DNA of 64,000 nt from Nitrospira sp. (GTDB taxonomy: Bacteria; Nitrospirota; Nitrospiria; Nitrospirales; Nitrospiraceae), in assembly GCA_024998595.1 (NCBI GenBank), contig JACOEK010000009.1, forward strand, positions 40,815 to 104,814. The letters run 5' to 3'. This document shows positions 51,579-61,633 of this stretch, piece by piece. The translations under genes and the position numbers were made by a program. The stretch's first letter is position 1. Every line of letters begins with the position of its first letter. A model generated the notes under the pieces. The model saw only the letters and a program-made list of their open reading frames with translations. It was not told where the DNA came from and made no database searches.

Positions 51579-52826
51579 ATGCGAACGGTGAAGAATCGAC
51601 GAGGTCTGTTGCAGGGGCTCATCATCAGCGCGCTGTTGATGGTGGTCGGGTTGGCAAGTTATGGTGTGCAGCAAGGGTTGGCGCAAGATGCCAAGACTCA
51701 GCTGACGATCGAGAAGTCGTTTCCCAGTTCTGCAAAATGTAAACGCTGCCACGAGCGGGTGTTTGAAGAATGGGAGACATCCCCACTCTCCAAATCGATC
51801 CATACGCCGACATTCCGTGCTGCCCTGGATGTCTATCTCACGTCCCCGGCCGGAAAAGATAAGGCCCTCTGTTTCCGCTGTCATGCTCCACATGTGCGTG
51901 AGTTCCCCGATCAGGTTCAATTGTTTGTGACTCAGTCCCAATCCGGGGATCCCTCCTTGGATGGTGTGGCCTGCGCGCAATGTCATCTGATTAAACAGGT
52001 CGATCGGACGAAGCAGCCGCCGGAACCTAAGTACGATCTCGGCAACAAAACCATGTATGGCCCGTACAAGGATTTCGCCGCGAACCTTGCCCATCAATCG
52101 ATGGAATCGACCCTGTTCCAGAAATCAGACCTCTGTCTGAATTGCCATCAGGTCGTGCCCGTTGCGGCCGACCTCGGTAAAAGTAACGACCTGTTGGGGA
52201 ATTGGGACCAAAGCAAAGCCGTGAAGTCCGGAAAGGAATGTCAGACTTGTCATATGCCTGAACAGGTCGGAGAGTCGGCCAATGGCGAAGCTAAGCGGAA
52301 GGTCGCCAACCATACGTTCCCGGGACGCATCGGTCAACTTAGACAAGAAGCTGCCAAGCTGCAAGTTGTGACAAAGGTGGATGGCGACAAGACTTCTGTC
52401 TCAGTGACAGTGCAGAGCCTGGTGCCCCACAATCTGCCGACCACCCATCCCGGATGGGCGAGTGTGGTCCTGGAGTTGACGGTGAAGGGGAAGAATCTGA
52501 AGACGGTCTTCAGCGATAAGCGCATCTACGGACGAACCTATGCCGACGCCAAAGGCCAGAAAACGGTATTCGATTTCGAGGCGGTGAAGGTGCTCGATGA
52601 AACGGTTCTCAAGCCCGAGGAAAATCGGGTAGAGAGCTTCAGCTTTCCGACACCCAAGGACACCAAGACCTTCGATGTTGAAGCGGTACTCAGTTATGCT
52701 CCCGTGACAGGCCCGGCGAACTTTCTGCAGCGTATCGAGGCGGAGTCCTCAAAAGGCGCGCAGGACCCCGTATTTCAGCCCATCCCCATCGCTAAATTCA
52801 GCGAAAATGTCCCGGTCGCCAAATAA
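51579..52826 (+). CDS. Pentahaem cytochrome c, copy 2
   Basis: 415 residues with signal peptide (ISALLMVVGLASYG, ends LAQDA). Five CxxCH sites: CKRCH, CFRCH, CAQCH, CLNCH and CQTCH, in the same order and spacing as copy 1, and a similar beta-rich tail (LVPHNLPTTHPGWASVVLELTV, FDVEAVLSYAPV). GCGGAGG precedes the ATG. A tandem duplication with clear divergence, 58 bases after copy 1. Confidence 0.8.
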   Translation: MRTVKNRRGLLQGLIISALLMVVGLASYGVQQGLAQDAKTQLTIEKSFPSSAKCKRCHERVFEEWETSPLSKSIHTPTFRAALDVYLTSPAGKDKALCFRCHAPHVREFPDQVQLFVTQSQSGDPSLDGVACAQCHLIKQVDRTKQPPEPKYDLGNKTMYGPYKDFAANLAHQSMESTLFQKSDLCLNCHQVVPVAADLGKSNDLLGNWDQSKAVKSGKECQTCHMPEQVGESANGEAKRKVANHTFPGRIGQLRQEAAKLQVVTKVDGDKTSVSVTVQSLVPHNLPTTHPGWASVVLELTVKGKNLKTVFSDKRIYGRTYADAKGQKTVFDFEAVKVLDETVLKPEENRVESFSFPTPKDTKTFDVEAVLSYAPVTGPANFLQRIEAESSKGAQDPVFQPIPIAKFSENVPVAK

Positions 52827-52902
52827 CTTTTACGCGTCCAACGTAACTGCGAAAGCGAGAATGGGAGCGCGATCGGCGAGAAGGCCTCAGAGCGCGTCGT
52901 TC

Positions 52903-52920
52903 GAGGGGCTCCTGCCCCTC
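52903..52920. terminator. Short hairpin between convergent genes
   Basis: GAGGGGC-TCCT-GCCCCTC lies between the cytochrome gene and the convergent hypothetical gene, a likely two-way terminator. No long T-run. Confidence 0.45.
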
Positions 52921-52931
52921 CTGTTCACGAC

Positions 52932-53273
52932 TTATTCTGAGATGATGCTGGAACCTGGCGACTTCATTTTGAAGATCTGAATTGCGCTGTAGATGCCTTT
53001 GGCAGGATGGTTCAGGATCAGCCGGGAGTTGGTGATGTGGGTGTCGATCAATTCGTATTGTCCGCCGCTATAGTACACATCGCAGTCGTCGATCTCACAA
53101 TTTTTGTACACGTGGTTGTCCAGTGATAGCTTGGCTTTGCTGAACTTTTGCTGATCGATCAGGATGTATTCCGGCGCGAAGCCCATCAACGTCCTCCACA
53201 GTCCGCGCACTATAACAAACTCGATAGGCTTGCGCAAACCGCCTGGGTGGTGCGGTTCCGTTTCGCGCTTCAC
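52932..53273 (-). CDS. Small beta-helix-like hypothetical protein
   Basis: Up to 113 residues; an internal ATG would give about 84. The conserved-looking part (FSKAKLSLDNHVYKNCEIDDC, then DVYYSGGQYELIDTHITNS) resembles short right-handed beta-helix or pentapeptide-like proteins found singly in many bacteria, whose function is unknown. No signal peptide. It stands alone on the minus strand. Confidence 0.5.
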   Translation of the reverse strand: MKRETEPHHPGGLRKPIEFVIVRGLWRTLMGFAPEYILIDQQKFSKAKLSLDNHVYKNCEIDDCDVYYSGGQYELIDTHITNSRLILNHPAKGIYSAIQIFKMKSPGSSIISE

Positions 53274-53525
53274 GATCTTTCGCCTTGATCAGGGTTGATC
53301 ACCGCTATAGAATGGCGCCACTTTTCCTCAAGTTCGCGACCGTGTCAGTTGCCGGGCATGCGGCGTTTTTCTCGCTGCACAATCCGTCCGCGATGGGTTC
53401 AAGCCACGGAGCACCTGTGACATTCATCGATCATTGCACGTGATGGGTCATCTCCACGGCGAATGTGTGCCGTACCACGTCAGCTGGATTCTCAGTTTCA
53501 CCATCTGTTACAGGAGGAGAACACT

Positions 53526-55580
53526 GTGAGCGACTCAGCGATTGTGACCTTTGCTCTGGTTGCGGCGGTGGCCGGTATTGTCTATGGCCTGTATCTCGCC
53601 ATGTGGGTGTTCAAGCTGAACCCCGGCAATGCGAAGATGCAGGAAATTTCTAAAGCGATTCAAGAGGGTGCCAGCGCCTACATGAACCGTCAATACAGGA
53701 CGGTTGGTGTGGTGGCGGCCGTGTTATTCGTCGTGTTGTGGGGCGCGGGTGCCGTCTCCGATAAGTTTGGCATGTTGACGGCAGTCGGGTTCCTCATCGG
53801 TGCCGGAGCATCGGCGCTCGCCGGCTATGTCGGAATGATCATCGCGGTGCGAGCCAATGTGCGGACCGCGCAAGCGGCACACAACGGGATGAATGCCGCC
53901 CTCACCGTGGCGTTCCGCGGCGGCGCGGTTACGGGTTTGCTGTTGATCGGGCTGGGATTGTTGGCCATCACCAGCTTTTATACTATCGCCTCTCAGTTGG
54001 CCGGTCAGGAGAAAGCCATTCATGCCTTACTCAGTTTGGGCTTCGGCGGCAGTTTGATCTCCGTGTTTGCGCGCGTCGGGGGCGGTATCTACACGAAAGC
54101 GGCCGATGTGGGCGCAGACCTGGTCGGAAAAGTCGAGGCAGGGATTCCTGAAGACGATCCCCGTAATCCCGCGGTCATTGCCGACAATGTGGGCGACAAC
54201 GTCGGTGATTGTGCGGGTATGGCGGCCGACTTGTTTGAAACCTATGCGGTCACGACCGTGGCGGCGATGGTGCTGGCGTTTACGATGTTCAAGGGCGTCA
54301 GCGCGCCGATTCTGTATCCGCTCGCCTTGGGCGGTGTGACGATCTTCGCCACGATCATCGGCATCGTATTCGTCAAGGTGAGTCCTGGCGGCGAGATCAT
54401 GCCGGCGCTCTACAAGGGATTGTTTGTCGCCGGAGGAATTGCCGCGGTGGCGTTTTTCCCGATTACCTCGCACATCATGGATGGGGTCGGCGGTGTCAGC
54501 GGCATCAGTTATTACCTGGCGGCATTGATAGGGCTGGCAGTGACCCTGGCGCTCGTCTTTATTACGGACTACTACACCTCCAAGTCGTATGCGCCGGTGA
54601 AGGATATTGCCAAGGCCAGCGAGACGGGACATGCCACGAATATTATCGCTGGATTGGCGGTGGGTATGCAGTCGACGTCGGCGCCGGTGATGGTGATTGG
54701 CGCGGCGATTCTCGGCAGCTATTGGATTTGCGGCGGCGCGGCATCAGGCGGGTTGTATGGCGTTGCGGTGGCGGCGGTGTCGATGCTGTCGATGGCCGGA
54801 ATTGTGGTCGCGATTGATGCGTTCGGACCTATTACGGATAATGCCGGCGGGATCGCGGAAATGGCGCATTTGGGGAAAGAAGTGCGCGATATTACAGATC
54901 CTCTGGATGCGGTCGGTAACACGACGAAGGCCGTGACAAAAGGATATGCGATCGGTTCTGCCGGCCTTGCGGCGGTGGTGTTGTTTGCGGAATTCGCCCG
55001 CGAAGTTGCCAAAGGCACGCAAGCCAGCACATTCGACCTGTCTAATCCGTCGGTCCTGGTCGGGCTTTTCTTAGGCGGGATGCTGCCCTTCATTTTTGGG
55101 GCGCTCTGCATGAAGGCCGTCGGCCAAGCGGCAGGGCTCGTGGTGGAGGAAGTACGGCGTCAATTCAGGACGATCAAAGGCATCATGGAAGGTACAGGGA
55201 AACCGGAATACGGCACCTGCGTGGATATCGTGACGCAGGCAGCGATTCAGAAGATGATGATTCCCGGTCTGATTCCTGTCGTGGCTCCGATTCTTGTCGG
55301 AGTGATTCTTGGGCCACAAGCGCTGGGTGGCGTGCTCGTGGGAAGCATCGTCACGGGCCTGTTCGTTGCGATTTCAATGACGAGCGGCGGTGGCGCCTGG
55401 GACAATGCCAAGAAGTACATTGAGGAGCAAGGCTTGAAGGGGACAGACACGCACAAGGCGGCGGTGACCGGTGACACGGTGGGCGATCCCTACAAGGACA
55501 CAGCCGGGCCGGCGATCAACCCGATGATCAAGGTCATTAACATTGTCGCCTTGCTGATTGTTTCCTTGATCGTCAAATAA
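53526..55580 (+). CDS. hppA: Membrane H+-translocating pyrophosphatase (K+-independent type)
   Basis: 684 residues from GTG 53526, just after AGGAGGAG. About 16 membrane helices. Substrate-binding motifs: [30 protein letters not shown] segment (DVGADLVGK), [25 protein letters not shown] and a late [18 protein letters not shown]. At the position that sets K+ dependence the sequence reads [16 protein letters not shown]; Lys here marks the K+-independent group. It recovers pyrophosphate energy as proton-motive force, useful for an organism with a low energy yield. Confidence 0.95.
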   Translation: MSDSAIVTFALVAAVAGIVYGLYLAMWVFKLNPGNAKMQEISKAIQEGASAYMNRQYRTVGVVAAVLFVVLWGAGAVSDKFGMLTAVGFLIGAGASALAGYVGMIIAVRANVRTAQAAHNGMNAALTVAFRGGAVTGLLLIGLGLLAITSFYTIASQLAGQEKAIHALLSLGFGGSLISVFARVGGGIYTKAADVGADLVGKVEAGIPEDDPRNPAVIADNVGDNVGDCAGMAADLFETYAVTTVAAMVLAFTMFKGVSAPILYPLALGGVTIFATIIGIVFVKVSPGGEIMPALYKGLFVAGGIAAVAFFPITSHIMDGVGGVSGISYYLAALIGLAVTLALVFITDYYTSKSYAPVKDIAKASETGHATNIIAGLAVGMQSTSAPVMVIGAAILGSYWICGGAASGGLYGVAVAAVSMLSMAGIVVAIDAFGPITDNAGGIAEMAHLGKEVRDITDPLDAVGNTTKAVTKGYAIGSAGLAAVVLFAEFAREVAKGTQASTFDLSNPSVLVGLFLGGMLPFIFGALCMKAVGQAAGLVVEEVRRQFRTIKGIMEGTGKPEYGTCVDIVTQAAIQKMMIPGLIPVVAPILVGVILGPQALGGVLVGSIVTGLFVAISMTSGGGAWDNAKKYIEEQGLKGTDTHKAAVTGDTVGDPYKDTAGPAINPMIKVINIVALLIVSLIVK

Positions 55581-55758
55581 GCCGATCGTGAGTGTGCCCT
55601 CCGGCTTCCTGTCGGCTCATGCATTGTTCGCGGGCTGGGTCAGGCTGACAGGAAGACGCGACAGCATTCGCCGGTCGGCTTGACGCGTTCAAGGACCCTA
55701 GAGTAAGGTGACAGAAGCGGGTCGTTCGAATGCGTCCGGATGAACTGGAGGTGCTCCG

Positions 55759-55956
55759 ATGGAGAAACAGGAGAGGAGACCGGAATCCAGAAAAGAGTCG
55801 CACGCCAAAGAAGAGGTCAAGCCGAACCCGAAAGTCGTCGAATCGGGGAAGAAGATGAAAGAGGACATCGACAAATTGGTCGATGAAATCGATGACGTCC
55901 TGGAAAAAAACGCCGAAGAATTTGTGAAGAACTATGTGCAAAAGGGAGGGGAATAG
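55759..55956 (+). CDS. 65-residue highly charged hypothetical protein
   Basis: ATG after GGAGGTG gives 65 residues, very rich in Lys and Glu, with the C-terminal helix EDIDKLVDEIDDVLEKNAEEFVKNYVQKGG. No Cys, no membrane part. The last helix recalls the short conserved C-terminal region of bacterial ubiquitin-like protein Pup-type tails (DEIDDVLEKNAEEFVKNYVQKGGE-like, Pup proteins end GGQ/GGE). Pup ends with GGE or GGQ and carries such an IDDVLE-NAEEFV element, so a Pup protein is a strong candidate; proteasome genes are not in the window. Confidence 0.75.
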   Translation: MEKQERRPESRKESHAKEEVKPNPKVVESGKKMKEDIDKLVDEIDDVLEKNAEEFVKNYVQKGGE

Positions 55957-55971
55957 TCCCCTCCCTTTTTA
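55939..55971 (+). terminator. Rho-independent terminator overlapping the Pup-like gene's stop
   Basis: AAAAGGGAGGGG paired with CCCCTCCCTTTT around AATAGT, followed by T-rich sequence. The TAG stop codon lies in the loop. Confidence 0.9.
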
Positions 55972-56159
55972 ATTTGGTTCCTTACGCGCTCGCCCATAGC
56001 CATCCTGGATTCCCTTCCGCTCACCATCGCGCTATCGCATCACCGCACCGTAAGGTTGTCGCCCTGCCGAAGTCCCGTTTGACAAAGATGGGGTGAGTCG
56101 ATACCATTCCCCTTACTTCTCAGCAACTTCCGAATGTTTCAGCTCTAAACAGAGGGGTC

Positions 56160-57866
56160 ATGCTCGAAAAACTCTGGGTGTTCAGACCGTCCGATGCGGT
56201 CTTACAGAGCAGTCTAGCCAGAACGCTGTCGATCTCGCCGGTGACCGCATCGATATTGCTTGCTCGCGGGGTCACGACCGCCGACCAGGCGACCCGTTGG
56301 ATGTCCAGCGCGCAGGATGGGCTTCACGATCCATTCTTGATTCCTGATATGGACGTGGCCGTTGAGCGACTCCATCTGGCGCTCGCCCGTCAGGAGCGCG
56401 TGTGTTTCTATGGAGATTATGATGTGGACGGTGTTTCGGCGACGAGCCTGTACCTGTCGTTCTATCAGGGGCTAGGGGGAAACGGTTGTGGGTACATTCC
56501 CCACCGGGTGCGCGAGGGGTATGGTCTCAACGAGGGGGCGGTCAGAAGGTTGGCTCAGGAAGGCATTACGTTGCTGGTCACTTCAGATTGCGGGACGACA
56601 TCGCATCATGAAATCGCCGTCGCGAAAGAACTGGGCATGGATGTGGTGGTGACGGACCATCACCAGACCGATGCGACGATGCCCGCCGCCCTTGCCGTAC
56701 TCAATCCGCACCGACGCGATGCCATCTATCCCTTTAAGGGGCTCTGTTCCGCAGGATTGGCGTATAAGGTAGTCTCGGCCTACCAGCGGCGGTATGGTTC
56801 GGGCGAGGTCGATCCCGAATCCTGTCTCGATTTGGTAGCGCTGGCGACGGTGGCCGATATCGTGCCGCTTCAAGATGAGAATCGTATTCTGGTGCGGGAA
56901 GGGCTGATCCAGATCAATCGCGGTGCTCGCTGCGGAATCCGCGCCTTAAAACAGGTCGCCGGTATTGCGAAAGCTTGTACCAGCGAAACGATCGGGTTTC
57001 GCCTGGGGCCCCGGCTGAATGCTGCGGGGCGGCTGGATCATGCGATGCTGTGCGTGCAGCTGCTGACGACCGAATCCGACCGGGAAGCGATGCAGATTGC
57101 TGAACAGTTGGAACAGCTGAATCGACAGCGTCAGCAGATCGAGGAGGGGATTACCGCGGAGGCGGGGAGCTCTCTCAAGCAGGACGAACCGGCTGCTGCG
57201 ATCGTGCTGGGATCGCGTGACTGGCATCTGGGTGTGGTTGGGATTGTCGCCGCTAGATTGGTTGATCGCTTTCATCGTCCGAGCATCGTGATCGCAGTGG
57301 ATGAGAAGGGCATCGGAAAAGGCTCTGCACGGACCGTGGAGGGCTTTGATCTGTATCAGGGGTTGTCGGCATGCCGAGATCTATTGGAAGCCTTCGGCGG
57401 CCATCCGAGCGCTGCGGGGTTGACCATCCAGGAATCGCGATTGGATGAGTTTCGGCGGCGGTTTTGTGAAGTGGCGGCACAGTGGGCCATCGGCAGTCCT
57501 GTCAGACCGACCTTGCATGTCGATGCGGAAGTGAAGCTGACGGAAGTGAATTTCGATTTGATCCAGGAACTCGAATCCTTGCATCCTTTCGGGGCGGGCA
57601 ACCCAGAGCCGACATTGGCCGTTCGCGGTCTCGATGTGGTAGAGGCGCGGGTCGTCGGCGAAAAACATCTGAAACTGCGGGTGCGGCAAGGCCGTTCCTA
57701 TATTTTTGATAGCATCGGCTTTCGCATGGGATCGTTTGAAGAGCTTGGGTTGAAGTCGGGCAGGCCTGTCGATCTGGCCTTTAGTCCTGAACGGAACCAT
57801 TGGAACGGGTATGACCGCGTGCAGCTGCGTATCAAGGCGTTGCGCATGAGTGGCGAGGTGTCATAA
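56160..57866 (+). CDS. recJ: Single-stranded-DNA exonuclease RecJ
   Basis: 568 residues. DHH-family motifs in order: YGDYDVDGVSATSL, TSDCGTT, VVTDHHQTD and DLVALATVADIVPLQDENR, giving the Mn-binding centre; DHHA1 part with GRLDHAMLC and SARTVEGFDLYQGLSAC...GGHPSAAGLT; then OB fold. Degrades ssDNA 5'-3' in recombination and repair. Its stop is 2 bases before the next start. Confidence 0.95.
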   Translation: MLEKLWVFRPSDAVLQSSLARTLSISPVTASILLARGVTTADQATRWMSSAQDGLHDPFLIPDMDVAVERLHLALARQERVCFYGDYDVDGVSATSLYLSFYQGLGGNGCGYIPHRVREGYGLNEGAVRRLAQEGITLLVTSDCGTTSHHEIAVAKELGMDVVVTDHHQTDATMPAALAVLNPHRRDAIYPFKGLCSAGLAYKVVSAYQRRYGSGEVDPESCLDLVALATVADIVPLQDENRILVREGLIQINRGARCGIRALKQVAGIAKACTSETIGFRLGPRLNAAGRLDHAMLCVQLLTTESDREAMQIAEQLEQLNRQRQQIEEGITAEAGSSLKQDEPAAAIVLGSRDWHLGVVGIVAARLVDRFHRPSIVIAVDEKGIGKGSARTVEGFDLYQGLSACRDLLEAFGGHPSAAGLTIQESRLDEFRRRFCEVAAQWAIGSPVRPTLHVDAEVKLTEVNFDLIQELESLHPFGAGNPEPTLAVRGLDVVEARVVGEKHLKLRVRQGRSYIFDSIGFRMGSFEELGLKSGRPVDLAFSPERNHWNGYDRVQLRIKALRMSGEVS

Positions 57867-57868
57867 GT

Positions 57869-60052
57869 ATGCCGCACGAGACCGTCACAGAACTCGATCA
57901 ATTGATCGAGCGGGTCAAGAGCTATAACGTCGAGGCCGATTTGGACCTCGTGCGTCGGGCCTATGACTTTTCGGCCAAGGCCCATGAAGGGCAGATGCGC
58001 CGATCCGGCGAGCCCTATTTCCGCCACCCCTTGGCGGTGGCCGGCCTGTTGACCCATCTGAAGACGGACGTGACGGCTATCGTTGCAGGTCTTCTGCACG
58101 ACACGCTGGAAGATACGCTGGCGACCCCGCTTGAATTAGAGCAGCGGTTTGGAAAAGACGTCGTCCACCTGGTCGATGGCGTCACTAAGATCGGCAAGAT
58201 CACGTTTCGGAACTACGAGGAAAAGCAGGCTGAGAATTTTCGCAAAATGGTGTTGTCGATGGCGGATGATATCCGCGTCGTCCTCATCAAGTTGGCGGAC
58301 CGGCTCCATAACATGCGGACGTTGGAATATCTCAGTGAAGGGAAGCGACGGCAAATTGCCCAGGAGACGCTCGAAATTTATGCTCCGCTAGCCAATCGTC
58401 TCGGGATCGGGTGGATCAAAAATGAACTTGAAGACCTCTGCTTGAAGCACCTGAAGCCGGATGTGTACGAAATGCTGCGCGTGCGCGTGGCAAAACGGGA
58501 CGAAGACCGGCAGCAATACATTCTGGAAGTCATCGACATGGTCAAGAAGGCCATGTCGGAGGCGGGCTTGCAGGGAGAGGTGTCCGGTCGCCCCAAGCAT
58601 TTGTATGGCATCTACCAGAAAATGGAAAAGCAGTCGATCTCGTTTGAGGAAGTGTATGACCTCGCGGCGCTGCGCATCATCACCGATATCAAAATGAACT
58701 GTTACGCCTTGCTCGGCGTGATCCATTCGCTGTGGCGTCCCTTACCCGGCCGTTTTAAAGATTACATCGCCATTCCGAAATCCAATATGTATCAATCGCT
58801 GCATACCACGGTGGCTGGTCCTAAGGGTGAGCATGTGGAATTTCAGATCCGCACCGAGGAGATGCATCGAGTGTCCGAGCAGGGCATCGCCGCGCATTGG
58901 AAATACAAGGAGCACGGACGAATCGACGAGAAAGACGGGAAGGTCTTCAGCTGGCTGCGGCAGTTCGTGGAGTGGAATCAGGACTTGCCCGATAATCGTC
59001 AGTTTATGGATTCGGTCAAGCTCGATCTCTTTCACGACGTGGTGTATGTGTTTACTCCGCAGGGCATGGTGAAGGAACTCCCCAAGGGTTCCACTCCGGT
59101 AGACTTCGCCTATTCCGTCCACACGGAGATCGGGGACCATTGTGTGGGAGCCAAGGTCAACGGCAAGATTGTTCCGCTCAAGCATATGATGGAAAGCGGA
59201 GACATGGTGGAGATTTTGACCGCGGCGAATCAGACACCCCACCGGGATTGGCTGAAATTCGTCCGCACCTCGCGCGCGAAGACGAAAATCAAGCATTGGA
59301 TCAAAGCAGAGGAACAGACTCGCAGCATCGAGATCGGCAAGCGGTTGTTGGAGGCGGAGTTCCGGCGTCATGGACTGGCTCCCGCCCAGATGATGCGATC
59401 GGAGCAACTCCTCACCGTAGCCAAACAGGCCGGGTACGAAACGCCGGAGGAGCTTGCCGCCGCCGTCGGGTTCGGCCATGTCCCGACCTCTCAGGTGATG
59501 AGTAAAATCGCTCCTCCTTCGACGGCGGAAGGTCAGACCAGTACGCTGGAAGCTCCGGCGCCGCATAAGCCGGCGACCGGTCGCACCGATGATACGGGTG
59601 TTCAGGTTAAGGGGGCACGGGACCTCCTGATGCAACTCTCCCGCTGCTGCAATCCCGTTCCAGGAGACCGCATTTTGGGCTACATCACCAGGGGGCGCGG
59701 GCTCACGATTCATACGGTCGATTGTCCCAATCTCGAAGCGTTGGATTACGATAAAAACCGGTTGGTCGAAGTCGAATGGGATCAGTCTACGCCCAGCACT
59801 CACTCCGTGAAGGTGTCGGTCATCGCGGTAGACAAAACAGGGGTGTTGGCGCATGTTTCCACGGCCATTTCGGAATGCCAGGCCAACATTAGCCGAGCTG
59901 AAATAACGACCCGCGAAGATCGGAAGGCGATGCTGGATTTCATCGTTGAAGTCGTGGACACGGCTCATCTATCGAGAGTGTTCAAGGCGATTGAAAAAGT
60001 AGAAGGAGTGATCACCGTACGACGGATGCGTTCCTGGCAGGAGCGCGCGTAG
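57869..60052 (+). CDS. spoT: Bifunctional (p)ppGpp synthetase/hydrolase (Rel/SpoT)
   Basis: 727 residues. HD hydrolase domain (FRHPLAVAGLL, LLHDTLEDT) and synthetase domain; the discriminating motif reads RFKD (RxKD, bifunctional) before YIAIPKSNMYQSLHT. TGS domain (VYVFTPQGMVKELPKGSTPVDFAYSVH), a conserved Cys motif (SRCCNPVPGDRILGYITRGRG) and a C-terminal ACT domain. Controls the stringent response. Coupled to recJ. Confidence 0.95.
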   Translation: MPHETVTELDQLIERVKSYNVEADLDLVRRAYDFSAKAHEGQMRRSGEPYFRHPLAVAGLLTHLKTDVTAIVAGLLHDTLEDTLATPLELEQRFGKDVVHLVDGVTKIGKITFRNYEEKQAENFRKMVLSMADDIRVVLIKLADRLHNMRTLEYLSEGKRRQIAQETLEIYAPLANRLGIGWIKNELEDLCLKHLKPDVYEMLRVRVAKRDEDRQQYILEVIDMVKKAMSEAGLQGEVSGRPKHLYGIYQKMEKQSISFEEVYDLAALRIITDIKMNCYALLGVIHSLWRPLPGRFKDYIAIPKSNMYQSLHTTVAGPKGEHVEFQIRTEEMHRVSEQGIAAHWKYKEHGRIDEKDGKVFSWLRQFVEWNQDLPDNRQFMDSVKLDLFHDVVYVFTPQGMVKELPKGSTPVDFAYSVHTEIGDHCVGAKVNGKIVPLKHMMESGDMVEILTAANQTPHRDWLKFVRTSRAKTKIKHWIKAEEQTRSIEIGKRLLEAEFRRHGLAPAQMMRSEQLLTVAKQAGYETPEELAAAVGFGHVPTSQVMSKIAPPSTAEGQTSTLEAPAPHKPATGRTDDTGVQVKGARDLLMQLSRCCNPVPGDRILGYITRGRGLTIHTVDCPNLEALDYDKNRLVEVEWDQSTPSTHSVKVSVIAVDKTGVLAHVSTAISECQANISRAEITTREDRKAMLDFIVEVVDTAHLSRVFKAIEKVEGVITVRRMRSWQERA

Positions 60053-60100
60053 CCTGAACGGTCTCTCTGTGCGATCCTCCCCACGGTAGGTGATGTCCGC

Positions 60101-61618
60101 ATGAATCTGGGAACCCTCGTCGGCGCCATTCTAGCCGTTCTGGCTTGCGCGGCTGTGCTGTTGGTCTGCCTAACGTACGTGTTTACCCGTCGAGGAAAAC
60201 CGGCTCCCGCTCTGCCATTTTATGCGGGTGCCGTGGGTGTATTCTTCGTGGTCTCATCGCTGGTCGGCCACAGCAGTCTCGTGACGTCAGTTCCTCACCT
60301 CGTTCGGGCCTGTCTTGATGTGGCAGCCTGGCTGGGCGCATCCTTTTTCCTCTTCACGGTCCTTGATACCTTCATCATCGGCGAATGGCTGATCGAGCGA
60401 GGGCAGCGGTACATCCCCGATATCGTCCGACAGTTGCTCATCGGCGCGGAAGTCGTGGTAGCCGGTGTCGTGATCCTCTGGTTGGTCATGGGTATCAACC
60501 TGGTGGCTCTCGTGGCGTTACCTACGGTGGCGGCGGCGATGGTGGGCGTGGCCTTGAAGGATACTCTGACGAGATTTTTCTCCGGGATTGAACTTGGGAA
60601 GATCGTCAAAGTGGGGGATTGGGTGACTGTGCTGGACCGAGAAGGGGTGGTTACCCATATCGGCATGGAACATGTGAGTCTGTTGACTCGTGCGCACGAC
60701 GTTGTGTCGTTACCCAACGATCTGGTGATTCAAAGCGGGGTGACTAATTTCACCAGGCCGACTACCACGCATTTTTGCAACGTGTTTGTCGACGCCGCGT
60801 ATCGAACCCCGCCTGAGCAGGTCTGCGCCACGCTGCTTGAGACCGCGGCTGCAGTATCGGGAGTGTTGCCGGATCCCAAGCCGAATGCCTTCGTGAACGC
60901 CTTTAACGAGTCGGCCATTCAATATCGTATTAAGTTCCCGATCGGAGATTTTTCGCAACGGGATTCGATCGAGAGTGCCATGCGTACCTACATCTGGCAT
61001 GCGTTTGCGCGCAAGGGGATCGAAATTCCGTTTCCACAACGCGTACTGCATCAAACTGCCAACGGGGATTTCGCGGCTTCGAATCGTCACGCCGTCGAAC
61101 GGATCATGGGGCAACTGATGGCGGTCGATTTTCTGGCCACGCTCGATACGAAGCAAATCGGAGTGTTGGCGGAAGGCGCGAGATGGGAGTTGTACTTGCC
61201 CGGCGAGCGGATCGTTCGCCAGGGAGACCCCGGAGAAGTGCTGTACGTTATTGTCTCCGGAACAGCCGATGTCCGCCTGGAGCAGGGAGGACTGACGACC
61301 ACTGTGACGACGCTTGAGGCGGGAAAGTTTTTTGGTGAGATGTCTTTATTAACCGGCGAGCCGCGGTCGGCCACTGTCCTGGCTGCTACGCAGTTATCGG
61401 TCATTGCCGTCGGGAAGCAGGCCTTGCTGCAGGTCGTTCAGGAGGACCGACGTCTCATCGAGAGAATCGGTGAGGTTGTCGCACGTCGACAGGCTGCGAC
61501 ATCGGCAGCGAAAGCCCAGCTCTCGCGAGATGCAGCCGCCTTATCTGTCGTCACGCACACGCGTTCTCTTGTGGAACGTATTCAAAGTTTTTTCTGGGGA
61601 ACTTGCAAAACGAAGTGA
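60101..61618 (+). CDS. MscS-type channel with C-terminal cyclic-nucleotide-binding-type domain
   Basis: 505 residues. Five or so N-terminal helices, the pore helix region (PTVAAAMVGVALKDTLTRFFSGIELG), an MscS beta domain (VGDWVTVLDREGVVTHIGMEHVSLLTR) and a CRP-like domain (GEVLYVIVSGTADVRLEQGG, KFFGEMSLLTGEPRSATVLA). In the known CNG-gated MscS group, this combination lets cNMP modulate the channel. In the phosphate-binding cassette GEMSLLTGEPRSATV the Arg-Ser pair matches ligand-binding types. Ligand not proven. Confidence 0.85.
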   Translation: MNLGTLVGAILAVLACAAVLLVCLTYVFTRRGKPAPALPFYAGAVGVFFVVSSLVGHSSLVTSVPHLVRACLDVAAWLGASFFLFTVLDTFIIGEWLIERGQRYIPDIVRQLLIGAEVVVAGVVILWLVMGINLVALVALPTVAAAMVGVALKDTLTRFFSGIELGKIVKVGDWVTVLDREGVVTHIGMEHVSLLTRAHDVVSLPNDLVIQSGVTNFTRPTTTHFCNVFVDAAYRTPPEQVCATLLETAAAVSGVLPDPKPNAFVNAFNESAIQYRIKFPIGDFSQRDSIESAMRTYIWHAFARKGIEIPFPQRVLHQTANGDFAASNRHAVERIMGQLMAVDFLATLDTKQIGVLAEGARWELYLPGERIVRQGDPGEVLYVIVSGTADVRLEQGGLTTTVTTLEAGKFFGEMSLLTGEPRSATVLAATQLSVIAVGKQALLQVVQEDRRLIERIGEVVARRQAATSAAKAQLSRDAAALSVVTHTRSLVERIQSFFWGTCKTK

Positions 61619-61633
61619 GCGGTTTGGGGCCGA

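Noticed and set aside
55590..55660. CTTCCTGTC/GACAGGAAG inverted repeat after hppA as terminator
   Set aside because: The loop is over 30 bases and there is no T-run; pairing would be weak.
58742..59968. 408-codon minus-strand frame inside spoT
   Set aside because: Antisense shadow of a fully recognisable Rel/SpoT protein, with no ribosome-binding site or family resemblance.
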